A stretch of DNA of 39,154 nucleotides from Pseudobutyrivibrio sp. UBA1225 (GCA_002309345.1 DBWZ01000042.1:1-39154); one strand, 5' to 3'; positions 1 through 7,637 are shown, counted from the stretch's first letter. The notes: a model not told the origin generated them from the sequence alone. A program made the numbers and translations.

Positions 1-14
1 TTCAAGTCAGACTA

Positions 15-84
15 CTTTCTTGAACTGAGTTCAAGAAAGCATCCTGTTACGGAATCAAATAAGCTTGATGCTTATTTAATTCCT
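15..84. other. Two hairpins downstream of hisH
   Basis: Two inverted repeats lie after the hisH stop. The first, at 15-39, has 11-bp perfect arms (ctttcttgaac / gttcaagaaag) around a 3-nt loop. The second, at about 51-84, has 14-nt arms with one mismatch and its right arm includes the hisH stop codon. Neither is followed by a clear T-run on the transcribed strand, so a terminator role is not shown. They may instead be spacer RNA structures between hisH and the next gene, which lies outside the window. Confidence 0.5.
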
Positions 85-683
85 ACAAAATTCCTTAACA
101 ATCTCATGCCGAAGTCGTGGCTCTTTTCTGGGTGGAACTGAACCCCATATACGTTACCCTTATTGACTGCACATGCGAATTCGTAACCGTAATCGCAGGT
201 CATCATCACATCCTCTGCATTCTTGCAAACAGCATGATACGTATGTACGAAATAATATCTCTGGCGTCCTTCAATGCCTGAAAGAAGCGGAACGTCCTTC
301 TTGAAATCTACAATATCCCATCCCATGTGAGGAACCTTGAGCTTGAGCTCGGCTGGGATGTTGAAACGCTTACATTCAAAATCGATAAGACCAAGTCCTG
401 GAAGCTCACCTTCCTCAGATCCATTTCCTAAAAGCTGCATGCCAAGGCAGATGCCAAGGATTGGCTTGCCGGCTGCCGCCTGATCTTTTATTAAATCTAC
501 GAGTCCTGTCTCGTTTAGTTTGCTCATGCCTGCATCAAATGCTCCCACACCTGGGAGGATGATGCGGTCGGCGGATTTTATTTTTTCTGGGTCGGCAGTG
601 ATTACGCTCTTTTCGCCTATAGCTTTGAGCATGTTGGCGATTGAACCTAGGTTGCCGAGACCGTAGTTAATTATTGCTACCAT
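72..683 (-). CDS. hisH: HisH-type glutamine amidotransferase subunit (sugar amidination context)
   Basis: This is a class I glutaminase of the imidazole glycerol phosphate synthase HisH family, 203 residues, the normal full length. It hydrolyses glutamine and passes ammonia to a partner. The nucleophile Cys79 sits in GICLGMQLL, and the His184/Glu186 pair sits in VQFHPEKS; the family start MVAIINYGLGN is intact. It lies downstream of an N-acetyl sugar amidotransferase (1063-2220) and no other histidine gene is visible. In Pseudomonas O-antigen loci, WbpG works with HisH2 and HisF2 copies to make acetamidino sugars, so a surface-sugar role is more likely here than histidine synthesis. A HisF partner would be expected just beyond the left edge. 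Family assignment is firm; the physiological role is inference. Confidence 0.92.
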   Translation of the reverse strand: MVAIINYGLGNLGSIANMLKAIGEKSVITADPEKIKSADRIILPGVGAFDAGMSKLNETGLVDLIKDQAAAGKPILGICLGMQLLGNGSEEGELPGLGLIDFECKRFNIPAELKLKVPHMGWDIVDFKKDVPLLSGIEGRQRYYFVHTYHAVCKNAEDVMMTCDYGYEFACAVNKGNVYGVQFHPEKSHDFGMRLLRNFVGIK

Positions 684-697
684 AATTTTCCTAATCC

Positions 698-784
698 GCT
701 AGTTACGCTCTCAATCCTGAGATATTGTCTTCGTCGACTAAAAACGTCTCCTTCGACAACACTCAGAGATTGATAGCTACTAGC
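698..784. repeat. Intergenic palindromic repeat, family F copy 1
   Basis: An imperfect nested palindrome upstream of hisH. Its core, with ctgagatattgtcttcgtcg and a downstream cgacaacactcag, recurs at 2248-2379 (copy 2). The outer arms (gctagt..caat / attgatag..actagc) pair with each other but differ in sequence from those of copy 2. It lies in a 379-nt spacer (684-1062) that also holds tandem repeats and a second hairpin. Confidence 0.75.
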
Positions 785-958
785 TCACTTAATAATATTT
801 TGTACAACTTTCCTCTGGAATAAGCCAAAACGCATTCGCTTTTTGCTTCTTTCCTTTTTCCTCTGGAATAAGCCAAAACGCATTCGCTTTTTGCTCTTTC
901 CTTTTTCCTCTGGAAAAAGCCAAAAACGCATTCGCATTTTGCTTCGCAAAATACTCAT
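785..958 (-). CDS. Possible small repeat-derived basic peptide (57 aa)
   Basis: A short frame starting at ATG 958 crosses the tandem repeats at 812-945. It gives a highly basic peptide with a recurring KKRMRFGLFQRK unit. An AGGA lies about ten bases upstream of the ATG, so translation is possible, but the reading frame could equally be a by-product of the DNA repeat. No domain or signal peptide is seen. I do not recognise a function and consider a real gene less likely than not. Confidence 0.2.
   Translation of the reverse strand: MSILRSKMRMRFWLFPEEKGKSKKRMRFGLFQRKKERSKKRMRFGLFQRKVVQNIIK
812..945. repeat. Three tandem 47-48 bp repeats
   Basis: Units start at 812, 860 and 907 with cctctggaataagccaaaac (third copy cctctggaaaaagcc) followed by gcattcgctttttgctt. 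Copies one and two are nearly identical and the third has diverged at its end. They sit between the amidotransferase and hisH. Tandem copies of this kind usually vary in number between strains. Confidence 0.9.
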
Positions 959-988
959 GTCGTTTTGGTCCTGCAATGCAGGATAATA

Positions 989-1043
989 CTACAAAAATAA
1001 ATTACTCGCTCTTGCAAGCAAGGCTCGTCATTTATTTTTGTAG
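989..1043. terminator. AT-rich hairpin after the amidotransferase gene
   Basis: Perfect 14-bp arms (ctacaaaaataaat / atttatttttgtag) enclose a 27-nt GC-richer loop that itself contains ttgcaagcaa. It begins 20 nt downstream of the amidotransferase stop on the transcribed strand. It could be a terminator or a stabilising 3' hairpin, but the T-run is inside the arms rather than after them, so the call is tentative. Confidence 0.4.
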
Positions 1044-1062
1044 CATTACTTTTTCCAGTCCT

Positions 1063-2220
1063 TTAGAATCGCATGTTTCTCTTTTCTATGCCCAATAGTT
1101 GGCATATCTTGACTCCGAGACGAATCATCCACATGGAGTTTTTGTAGTCGTCTGGGGTGTGGGCTGGGGCCTTGATGATTTCATCGAATTCCTCAGTTGT
1201 GATGCCAAGCTTTTTGGCGATGTATTCTTTGTCTTGCTCCATTTGATCTGTGTCATAAGGATTGGACTTAAGTTTTTCAAGAGCTTCTTCACGAGTCATT
1301 GTGCCAGCAAGAATCTGAGTTGAAAATACATTTTTTCTAGTATCAAATCCAAATTTGTAAGGAAGGTAATATCCCTCGAAAAATCTGGTGAATACATTTT
1401 CATAGTGCTTGTTTTCGTATTTGGTCCATCCGTATTTTTCGTGCAAGAATTCTTCTGCCTTGGCTTTATCGTAAACCACGTAGTCAAGCGGATAGAAACG
1501 CTTCATTCCCAAAACATATCTGTAGAGCAATCTGTATTTCAAAATTCCGCATGTCGGATAAGTTTTAAGTGGACGCTTGCCGAATTTTTTGTGGATGTCT
1601 TTATACATCCGCAAGTCATTCATGTAAATCCATTCAACCGGCGGACGGACAAACTCGGTACTGTTGTTGGAGCCTGTAAGAACCCACTTGATGCCGTGCT
1701 TAACAGCATAGTTGTATAGGGATGCAAAAATAGCGTGATCCTGCGGTGCGTCGCAGCTGCTAATGCCTGATTTGAACATTGAGAGCTGGAAGTCGCTCAT
1801 CTCCTTCCAATTGATAACATCAGTGTACATATCAAGGTCCATGCCCTTGACAATTTTTTCGATGTTTTCAACAGCAACGTTGAGATTCCAGCCTGTGTCT
1901 ACAACGTAAATAAGAGGACGAAGGTGCATCACTTCCTTGGCTATGTATGCTAGGTACGAACTATCCGCCCCACCTGACATACCAAGGATGCAATCATAAT
2001 CCTTGCCCTCTCCATCCTTGCGAATCTGCGCAGCTACCTTTTCAAGCTCTTCGCGATTCTCTTTGTTTGGATCCCAATATGGCTTTATGTTTTTTTCGAA
2101 GTTGCGACAGTGGTCGCAGACACCCTGCTCGTCGAATTGAATCATCGAATCTGTTGTATCCATGACGCACTGAGTACAGCGCTGAAATTCTCGCTTAATC
2201 TTAGGAATGTAAATTGGCAT
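1063..2220 (-). CDS. N-acetyl sugar amidotransferase (PseA/PtmG/WbpG family)
   Basis: This enzyme belongs to the ATP-dependent amidotransferases that turn an N-acetyl group on a sugar into an acetamidino group, using ammonia from a HisH-type glutaminase. Two CxxC pairs at residues 15/18 and 35/38 look like a zinc site. The PP-loop SGGADSS at 82-88 is the ATP-pyrophosphatase signature, and the long conserved C-terminal half fits the WbpG/PseA group. I chose the ATG at 2220 (385 aa). An upstream GTG at 2256 would add twelve unconserved residues and run into a repeat element. hisH follows after a repeat-filled spacer. The substrate could be the nonulosonic acid made by this locus (as PtmG acts on legionaminic acid in Campylobacter) or a UDP-sugar (as WbpG does). 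The family is firm and the substrate open. Confidence 0.9.
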   Translation of the reverse strand: MPIYIPKIKREFQRCTQCVMDTTDSMIQFDEQGVCDHCRNFEKNIKPYWDPNKENREELEKVAAQIRKDGEGKDYDCILGMSGGADSSYLAYIAKEVMHLRPLIYVVDTGWNLNVAVENIEKIVKGMDLDMYTDVINWKEMSDFQLSMFKSGISSCDAPQDHAIFASLYNYAVKHGIKWVLTGSNNSTEFVRPPVEWIYMNDLRMYKDIHKKFGKRPLKTYPTCGILKYRLLYRYVLGMKRFYPLDYVVYDKAKAEEFLHEKYGWTKYENKHYENVFTRFFEGYYLPYKFGFDTRKNVFSTQILAGTMTREEALEKLKSNPYDTDQMEQDKEYIAKKLGITTEEFDEIIKAPAHTPDDYKNSMWMIRLGVKICQLLGIEKRNMRF

Positions 2221-2247
2221 AAAATTTTTACTCTTTCTATATGCTGC

Positions 2248-2379
2248 GCCAGCCACTTCATTCTTCTTGAAGCTTATTACAGTCTCAAGCCTGAGATATT
2301 GTCTTCGTCGACCAGAACGTCGACTGCGACACCACTCAGATCTTGATACTTATCAGCTTATTTAATTTTTGAGGCTGGC
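2248..2379. repeat. Intergenic palindromic repeat, family F copy 2
   Basis: The second copy of the family seen at 698-784, in the same orientation. Its core (ctgagatattgtcttcgtcg, then gcgacaccactcag) is shared, but the outer arms are gccagcc / ggctggc with further partial pairing inward and differ from copy 1. It fills most of the spacer between the sugar transferase and amidotransferase genes. Confidence 0.75.
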
Positions 2380-2435
2380 TCATTTTATTTAGATTTAAAA
2401 TTTCTTGGCTTCTTTATTGCTAGTATGTTTAGTAA

Positions 2436-3827
2436 CTATTTGTTACGGTTTCTCTCACCCTCTAGCTCGGCCAAGATTTCGTCGGGTGACGCCACCTTGT
2501 CGAAGCCTTCGGTGCTTTCACTCTTGAATATGACGCGAATTGTCATGAGGATGAGCTTTAAGTCTAGCAAAAAGCTGTAATTTTCTATATACATCAAATC
2601 AAGCTTAATCTTGTCGTAAGCTGATGTGTTGTACTTGCCATAGATTTGGGCGAAGCCTGTGAGACCGCCCTTTACCTTGCTGCGGAATTCAAACTCCGGA
2701 ATAGCTGCGGTGTATTTTTCGACGTGTTCGGTGCGCTCTGGACGAGGACCAACAATTGACATTTCGCCTTTTAAAATATTGAAAAGCTGTGGCAATTCGT
2801 CAAAACGAATTCCTCGGATACAGTGGCCAACTTTGGTGATTCTATCATCATCATCTGTAGTAGGGCGCTGTTCTGCATCGACCACCATGCTTCTGAACTT
2901 TAAAATATCAAATACCTTGCCGTCCTTTGTAACTCTAGCTTGCCTGTAGAAAACAGGGCCATGATCCTCGAGCTTGATAGCAATTGCAATGATTGCCATC
3001 GGAATAGCTGCTATCACTATAGCAATCAGACTCAAAACGATATCAAAGAATCGCTTGATTAGCTCCTGCTCTGGAGTGAGACCGGTTGTGTTTATCATTA
3101 CAAGTGGTGTATCAAACTGATGAATGCCCTCGCCACCAGCGATGATAACATCTGAAATCTTTGGTGTGATGTATGTTTCTACATTGTGCATGTAGCAGTA
3201 CTTGAGCAAATCGTTTCGCTGCTCGGCGCTGACATCGGAAATGACGATTCCATCAAATTCATCAAGCATGCCTATGATGCTGTCCATGCCCTCGTCAATG
3301 CTAACAATCTTTTTGATGTTGTAGCTGTCAGCACGAGTGTCCATCTTGAGCTTGAGGCCAACAGATTCCTTGTTGCCATAAACCATCAAAAGCTTGCTCG
3401 CCTTCGAGTAGCGTTCGTATATTGCAAAGAATATGTAAACTAGAATAGCTGAAATAACAAAATCTATTCCTACTAATATCAGCATTGGCTTTATAAGGAT
3501 AACTATCGGCTTGAGTGTGATAGATGTGTCTGCCATCAAGCACAGCTGCAAATAGGTGATGCCGTTTGCCATAAATATTGCCACCCACTGGGAGAACAAC
3601 ACATCTGCAATCTTAAGAATCCCGAATTTGAAGCCCTCGCATAAGTGGATGATTATGAGCATCAGTAGATAGTACACGCCGATGAGGAGATATTTTCCGC
3701 GACCCAAAAATGGGTTGAAATATTCCTTGTCGAAAATCATGTGTTTCCATATGAAATAATATGCTATTGCCATTATTAAGAGTTCTATCAAACCCTCGAT
3801 TTTTCTGATTGTATTTTTGTTTTTCAA
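2436..3827 (-). CDS. Polyprenyl glycosylphosphotransferase (initiating sugar transferase), copy 2
   Basis: Proteins of this family (WbaP/WcaJ/CpsE) move a sugar-1-phosphate from a UDP-sugar to undecaprenyl phosphate on the inner membrane face, starting each repeat unit. The 463 residues show several N-terminal membrane segments, a central nucleotide-binding-like region, a further membrane segment near SLIAIVIAAIPMAIIAIAI, and the catalytic domain. That domain has KFRSMVVDAE, the RFDELPQLFNILKGEM block and GPRPER. The start is a TTG at 3827, the only one that keeps the first membrane segment; a weak AGG lies 8 nt upstream. It is clearly paralogous to the protein at 30469-31863. It has its own promoter (3908-3937) and heads a separate unit with the amidotransferase and hisH. 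The exact sugar cannot be read from sequence. Confidence 0.92.
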   Translation of the reverse strand: MKNKNTIRKIEGLIELLIMAIAYYFIWKHMIFDKEYFNPFLGRGKYLLIGVYYLLMLIIIHLCEGFKFGILKIADVLFSQWVAIFMANGITYLQLCLMADTSITLKPIVILIKPMLILVGIDFVISAILVYIFFAIYERYSKASKLLMVYGNKESVGLKLKMDTRADSYNIKKIVSIDEGMDSIIGMLDEFDGIVISDVSAEQRNDLLKYCYMHNVETYITPKISDVIIAGGEGIHQFDTPLVMINTTGLTPEQELIKRFFDIVLSLIAIVIAAIPMAIIAIAIKLEDHGPVFYRQARVTKDGKVFDILKFRSMVVDAEQRPTTDDDDRITKVGHCIRGIRFDELPQLFNILKGEMSIVGPRPERTEHVEKYTAAIPEFEFRSKVKGGLTGFAQIYGKYNTSAYDKIKLDLMYIENYSFLLDLKLILMTIRVIFKSESTEGFDKVASPDEILAELEGERNRNK

Positions 3828-3907
3828 AGCTTATACCTATAATGCTTTCTGTGATATTTCAATCTTATGTAGTCTATCTAAACTTACTACAAATTGCAAT
3901 CCATAAC

Positions 3908-3937
3908 ATTATACCATTAGTTGCCAGAAAATGTCAC
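3908..3937 (-). promoter_or_regulatory. Sigma-A-type promoter for the second sugar transferase
   Basis: On the minus strand, GTGACA (3937-3932) is followed after 18 nt by TATAAT (3913-3908). The TGG before the -10 fits an extended -10 element. A leader of about 75 nt would precede the TTG start at 3827. This is the best promoter match I found in the window. Confidence 0.7.
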
Positions 3938-3950
3938 AGAAATGGCCTAT

Positions 3951-4014
3951 TAGGGACGGGGTTAGTGGTCCATTTTAATTTTGGACCTATAACCCCGTCC
4001 CTATGGTTCATTAT
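3951..4014. repeat. REP-like palindrome, copy A (left flank of orphan gene)
   Basis: The arms gggacggggttagtggtcca (3953-3972) and tggacctataaccccgtccc (3982-4001) pair with two mismatches across a short AT loop, followed by tatggttcattatt. Copy B at 5379-5446 is almost identical and in the same orientation, so the orphan gene lies between direct copies. GGGACGGGG-type palindromes of this look are spread through many Clostridia genomes, some linked to REP-associated tyrosine transposases (general knowledge). No transposase is present here. Confidence 0.9.
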
Positions 4015-4065
4015 TTTTTTTAATTATGGAAAAAAAATATTTTTTTTATTGAATAGTATATGTAC

Positions 4066-4093
4066 TTGAAATGTAACAAGGTGCGTTTATAAA
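4066..4093 (+). promoter_or_regulatory. Candidate promoter of the orphan gene
   Basis: TTGAAA (4066-4071) and TATAAA (4088-4093) are separated by 16 nt. The expected transcription start is near 4100, and an AAGGAG (4112-4117) lies 9 nt before the ATG at 4127. The surroundings are very AT-rich, which raises the chance of accidental matches. Confidence 0.45.
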
Positions 4094-4126
4094 TAATTTT
4101 AATAAAAAGAAAAGGAGAACATAATT

Positions 4127-5371
4127 ATGCCAAATTTGAGACGAGAAAACATAGGTATGGAGCATTTAGATGAGTTAAGTAAAAAACCCCGCTCCAAAAA
4201 TAAAAATGTTGTAAGTACAAAACACGATCTAAAAAGAGAAAATTATATTGATGATAGAATTGAAATGTATCAGTTGTTTAAAGCTAGAAATTCATCACCG
4301 TTATCACGTAACGAACGTAATTCTCTAATAAACCAATATGGACATGAATATGATATATTGCTAGCCCATAATAATCTTGAGCTTATTAATGCTGGCGTGG
4401 AGTATAAAGACAGATTAGTAAGAGCTAATACCGCATATAAATCAGGTATAAAAGAAGATTCTATCCTACGTGAAAAATCACAAAAAATCGAAAAAGATAT
4501 TAATAGGATGGAATCTAATTATTTTTCTGAAAAGAAGAATCCTTTTGCTTATAATCTTATTGCTGGTATAAAAGCGATGTTTGAAGCTAGAATTGAATTA
4601 ACTAGATTATTTTACTCAATGAAGGAAGCGAACAAATCTATTAATAGTTTCATGAAAGCACCACAAGTTGAACCTAATTTTAAGGGCGACATATGTTTAA
4701 AAAATTTTATTGAGCTATTCAAAAAGAAAGCCGAAGATCTCAAGAAGGATCTTTTATCATTTAAAGAAAACGGCTACTCAAATGCGGTTAAACAATTATT
4801 TATTGAAAATAATCCAATACATCGTGAAGTGGCATCATTATATTCTGACGTGTATTTGGCTCACGATCAGATTCTAATTGATAATATTGAGTCTACAGAC
4901 GGAATATCAAAAAAAATACATGACAATAATCAAAAACTAACGAAGGCTTTTTCTATGTTTAGTGCATATTGTTCTACAATGGGAGATTTTGGCCAAAACC
5001 TATTAGAGTATTGTGTTAAATATTCAAAATTAGTGACTATTAATTCAAATATGGCACGTAATACAGAATCAATAGATAGACGTAACGCCCGATTTCAAAT
5101 ATTAAAAAATAAAAGCGATGAAAATGATGCAAAAATTAAAAGTTTTATTGATTCTGTGACTGCTACAACATCAAAAAATATTAGCCCTGAAACTGATAAT
5201 AATGTTGAATCTACAAAAAAACAGAATAACCCGAAAAATAGTAATAATATTACAAAAAATATGTATACAAATAATAACAATAAAAAACCATATAGTAATA
5301 ACAAAGGTAAATCTATATCAGCATTTAAAAAAATGTTTAGTTGTTGTATGCCACAACCTAGAAGAACATAG
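4127..5371 (+). CDS. AT-rich orphan protein, helical, with Asn-rich tail
   Basis: I do not recognise this 414-residue protein. It is the only gene on the plus strand, is much richer in A and T than its neighbours, and is enclosed by direct copies of a palindromic repeat (3951-4014 and 5379-5446). The first 330 or so residues are charged and mostly helical in character, with coiled-coil-like stretches. Residues of about 345-390 are a low-complexity Asn/Lys/Thr tail. The end is a short amphipathic segment with adjacent cysteines, FKKMFSCCMPQP, reminiscent of membrane-targeting or lipid-modified tails, though this is a resemblance only. No signal peptide or membrane segment is seen. It has its own ribosome binding site and a candidate promoter, so it is probably expressed. 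Composition, orientation and flanking repeats together point to acquisition from outside. Confidence 0.75.
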   Translation: MPNLRRENIGMEHLDELSKKPRSKNKNVVSTKHDLKRENYIDDRIEMYQLFKARNSSPLSRNERNSLINQYGHEYDILLAHNNLELINAGVEYKDRLVRANTAYKSGIKEDSILREKSQKIEKDINRMESNYFSEKKNPFAYNLIAGIKAMFEARIELTRLFYSMKEANKSINSFMKAPQVEPNFKGDICLKNFIELFKKKAEDLKKDLLSFKENGYSNAVKQLFIENNPIHREVASLYSDVYLAHDQILIDNIESTDGISKKIHDNNQKLTKAFSMFSAYCSTMGDFGQNLLEYCVKYSKLVTINSNMARNTESIDRRNARFQILKNKSDENDAKIKSFIDSVTATTSKNISPETDNNVESTKKQNNPKNSNNITKNMYTNNNNKKPYSNNKGKSISAFKKMFSCCMPQPRRT

Positions 5372-5378
5372 TAATCAT

Positions 5379-5481
5379 TAGGGACGGGGTTATAGGTCCA
5401 TTTTAATTTTGGACCTATAACCCCGTCCCTATGGTTCATTATTTTTATTTTGGACCTACAACCCCGTCCCTGTGGTTCACT
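5379..5481. repeat. REP-like palindrome copy B plus half copy C
   Basis: Copy B has perfect 20-bp arms, gggacggggttataggtcca (5381-5400) and its complement (5410-5429), and a tail matching copy A. Directly after it, 5447-5481 repeats only the right half (tggacctacaaccccgtccc, then tgtggttcac). The half copy lies inside the 3' end of the aminotransferase gene and supplies that gene's last eleven codons and its stop. Confidence 0.9.
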
Positions 5482-6434
5482 ATCTTAGCAATGTATTCCA
5501 TATCCTCTTCATTATAAATTTGGGTGATAGGGATTGGAACAAGATGTTTTGATAAATGTTTTTCAAATTCGTTTGTATCCTTTGATTCTTCAATCCAACG
5601 CCACCAACGTGGGACAAAGATTTTATTATCTACTAAGTGCTCGCGGACTCCATCTACATCCACAAGAAATGGATAGACCATAGGCGCACCATTTTCTATC
5701 TTGATGCTGAGCTCATTTTTGTCTCCCAAAAGCTGGTGGAGCTTGTTGAAGTTTGCGATGCGCTTGTCGTTTACCGTTTGCAAATCTATTCCGCCCATGA
5801 TTGCCGAAGTTAGCTCAGACATATAGCGAAGCCCTTCGCCATTGATGTGCTCTTCGTTTTCTTTGGAAATATCATAAGCGGCATTTGGGCCATCTTCTAT
5901 AGATTTAAGCAAAAACTCTGCCTTATCAGAGCTGTGGCCTGTTGGTAGATTAAGCTTTGGCAGCTTGTCCGCTACTAGAAAGGCTCCGTCTGGCACACCA
6001 AAGAATTTACGACAGCTATATGCTGAGTAAGTTCCTCGCATAGGCTTGGTAAAAAATCCTTGAGTGTTGTCAAATAAGACATGGCTATGCTCAGCGATGA
6101 TATCCATCTGCTGAACGTGTGTCATGATTCCAAAGTAATTCGTATATACGAAAAGTGCCCTGTCATCAAAGCCACCTTCAGGCTCTATTGGCATGAGATT
6201 TTCATCGATGTTGTAATAGCAGATTTCTATCTGGTTAGATAGTTTTAAACCAGCCTCAACTGTTTTGCAGGTGTAGTATGGAATATAGACCTTTTCAAAT
6301 CCACCAACTATCGCAGCATAAACAATTGCACTTCGCCCAGAGTTAAGGGCAACATAATCGAACCCTGGAAAATAATCCGTATTAAGTTTTTTAAGCTCCA
6401 GTGGCAAACAACCACCATATTCTCTAGGTTTCAT
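5445..6434 (-). CDS. DegT/DnrJ/EryC1-like PLP-dependent aminotransferase
   Basis: This is a divergent sugar aminotransferase-type protein of the fold-type I PLP family, 329 residues, somewhat short for the group. Asp122 in FDNTQGFF fits the pyridine-nitrogen-binding Asp, and Lys143 in YSCRKFFGVPDGA fits the Schiff-base lysine, so it should be catalytically competent. It follows a Gfo/Idh/MocA oxidoreductase (6558-7637). Such dehydrogenase-aminotransferase pairs (WbpB/WbpE, WlbA/WlbC type) oxidise a hydroxyl and then aminate the ketone. The last residues, NHRDGVVGPK, are encoded by the REP-like half copy C, so the original C-terminus seems to have been replaced by repeat sequence. Whether that affects activity is unknown. 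Substrate not determined. Confidence 0.75.
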   Translation of the reverse strand: MKPREYGGCLPLELKKLNTDYFPGFDYVALNSGRSAIVYAAIVGGFEKVYIPYYTCKTVEAGLKLSNQIEICYYNIDENLMPIEPEGGFDDRALFVYTNYFGIMTHVQQMDIIAEHSHVLFDNTQGFFTKPMRGTYSAYSCRKFFGVPDGAFLVADKLPKLNLPTGHSSDKAEFLLKSIEDGPNAAYDISKENEEHINGEGLRYMSELTSAIMGGIDLQTVNDKRIANFNKLHQLLGDKNELSIKIENGAPMVYPFLVDVDGVREHLVDNKIFVPRWWRWIEESKDTNEFEKHLSKHLVPIPITQIYNEEDMEYIAKIVNHRDGVVGPK

Positions 6435-6440
6435 GAATAC

Positions 6441-6557
6441 CCCTCATCAGTCAGCTTCGCTGACAGCTTCCCATAATGTAAGCTAAAGCTTACTAGAGCA
6501 CAAAAGTTGATTGCTTACAGCAATCATCCTTTTGACTCCTTTCCTCAGGGGAAGCCT
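6441..6557. repeat. Intergenic hairpin cluster between aminotransferase and oxidoreductase genes
   Basis: Several small palindromes are nested here: gtcagcttcgctgac (6450-6464), gtaagctaaagcttac (6478-6493) and gattgcttacagcaatc (about 6508-6524). They are bounded by acagcttccc on one side and aggggaagcc on the other. The TCAGCTTCGCTGA and GGGAAGC pieces look like the common Clostridia spacer repeat in which these parts are adjacent, here split by extra hairpins. Confidence 0.6.
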
Positions 6558-7637
6558 TTATTTATCAAATCTACCTACAAAATCCATAGTGCTGCATTCT
6601 TTCATCGGGAACTCTACGCTCTCCCCTGTTGCAGCAGATTTATAAATCGCAAGTACCATCTCAAGAGCGCGGCGTCCTGCCTCGCCATTTACGTATGGCT
6701 CGCGGTCATTTTCGATTGCGTCGATAACATCGCGGTAAAGCTTGGTGTGGCCAAAGCCGTATACGTTTGGAGGAAGCTCTGAGCATTCCTTCTTGACCTG
6801 CTCTGGCTCGTCGATGTAGTCAGAGAAGTTCCACTCTTCAAGGAGGTTTACAGCATCACCACCGGCTTTTACTGTACCCTTGTCACCAAAGATGTAAAGT
6901 GTCTCCTCAAGATTCTTAGGGAATACATTTGTTGTTCCCTCGATGATACCATAGCTTCCGTTTGCAAACTGAACCAAAGCGATACCAAGGTCTTCTGCCT
7001 GGATGTAGTCGTGTTTGAGTCTGTCTGTCATGCCGACAACGCGAACAACATCGTCACCCATCATCCAACGAAGAAGGTCGATATCGTGGATACACTGATT
7101 CATAAGTGCACCACCATCCTGCTCCCAAGTGCCTCTCCAAGAAGCACGATCATAATATTCGTGGTCACGAGCCCAACGAATATGAGCTGTACCGTATAAG
7201 AGACGACCGAATCTGCCCTTTTCAAGAGCTTCTCTAATCATCTGAATTGACTTGTTGAAACGATTTTGGTGACACGCACAGACCTTTACACCCTTCTTGT
7301 GACCTGCCTCGATGATTGCATCTGCGTCTGCAAGAGAAAGAGCGATTGGCTTTTCGATGATGACGTTGCAGCCAGCCTCGATACAGTCAAGGGCAATCTT
7401 GGCATGCTTGCCTGACTCTGTTGCGATGGCAACAAGCTCTGGCTTTTCGTTTGCAAGCATCTCCTTGTAATCTGTATACTGCTTTACATAATTTGGATCT
7501 ATATCAAACTTCTTGATTTTATCCTGTGTATTTTTCAGGTCGAGATCACAAAGTGCAACCAAATCAAGACCTGTCTTTTGTGATGCTACTACGTGGTTTG
7601 GTGAAATTCTTCCGCATCCGATAATTGCATATTTCAT
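6558..7637 (-). CDS. Gfo/Idh/MocA family NAD(P)-dependent sugar oxidoreductase
   Basis: A 359-residue dehydrogenase with an N-terminal Rossmann fold (GCGRIS near residues 7-12), the family EKP motif at 95-97, and a conserved C-terminal alpha/beta domain with HIRW, YYDRASWRGTW and GGALMNQCIHDIDLL. This arrangement is close to WbpB/WlbA-type enzymes that oxidise a nucleotide-sugar hydroxyl before amination. The next gene downstream is a PLP aminotransferase, which supports that role. From memory, Campylobacter legionaminic acid loci also carry a member of this superfamily (PtmF), so a role in the nonulosonate pathway is an alternative. The start has a clear AAGGAGGAAATAC leader. The family is firm; the substrate is unknown. 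Confidence 0.88.
   Translation of the reverse strand: MKYAIIGCGRISPNHVVASQKTGLDLVALCDLDLKNTQDKIKKFDIDPNYVKQYTDYKEMLANEKPELVAIATESGKHAKIALDCIEAGCNVIIEKPIALSLADADAIIEAGHKKGVKVCACHQNRFNKSIQMIREALEKGRFGRLLYGTAHIRWARDHEYYDRASWRGTWEQDGGALMNQCIHDIDLLRWMMGDDVVRVVGMTDRLKHDYIQAEDLGIALVQFANGSYGIIEGTTNVFPKNLEETLYIFGDKGTVKAGGDAVNLLEEWNFSDYIDEPEQVKKECSELPPNVYGFGHTKLYRDVIDAIENDREPYVNGEAGRRALEMVLAIYKSAATGESVEFPMKECSTMDFVGRFDK

Noticed and set aside
3809..4069. Plus-strand frame over the start of the sugar transferase and repeat A
   Set aside because: It crosses the promoter and palindrome, has no ribosome binding site and has low-complexity sequence; an incidental frame.
5095..5439. Minus-strand frame opposite the end of the orphan gene
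   Set aside because: It begins within repeat B and reads hydrophobic sequence opposite the Asn-rich tail; the plus-strand frame is longer and has its own signals.
7011..7199. Plus-strand frames inside the oxidoreductase, polymerase and similar genes
   Set aside because: They are antisense to well-conserved protein sequence and lack their own initiation signals.
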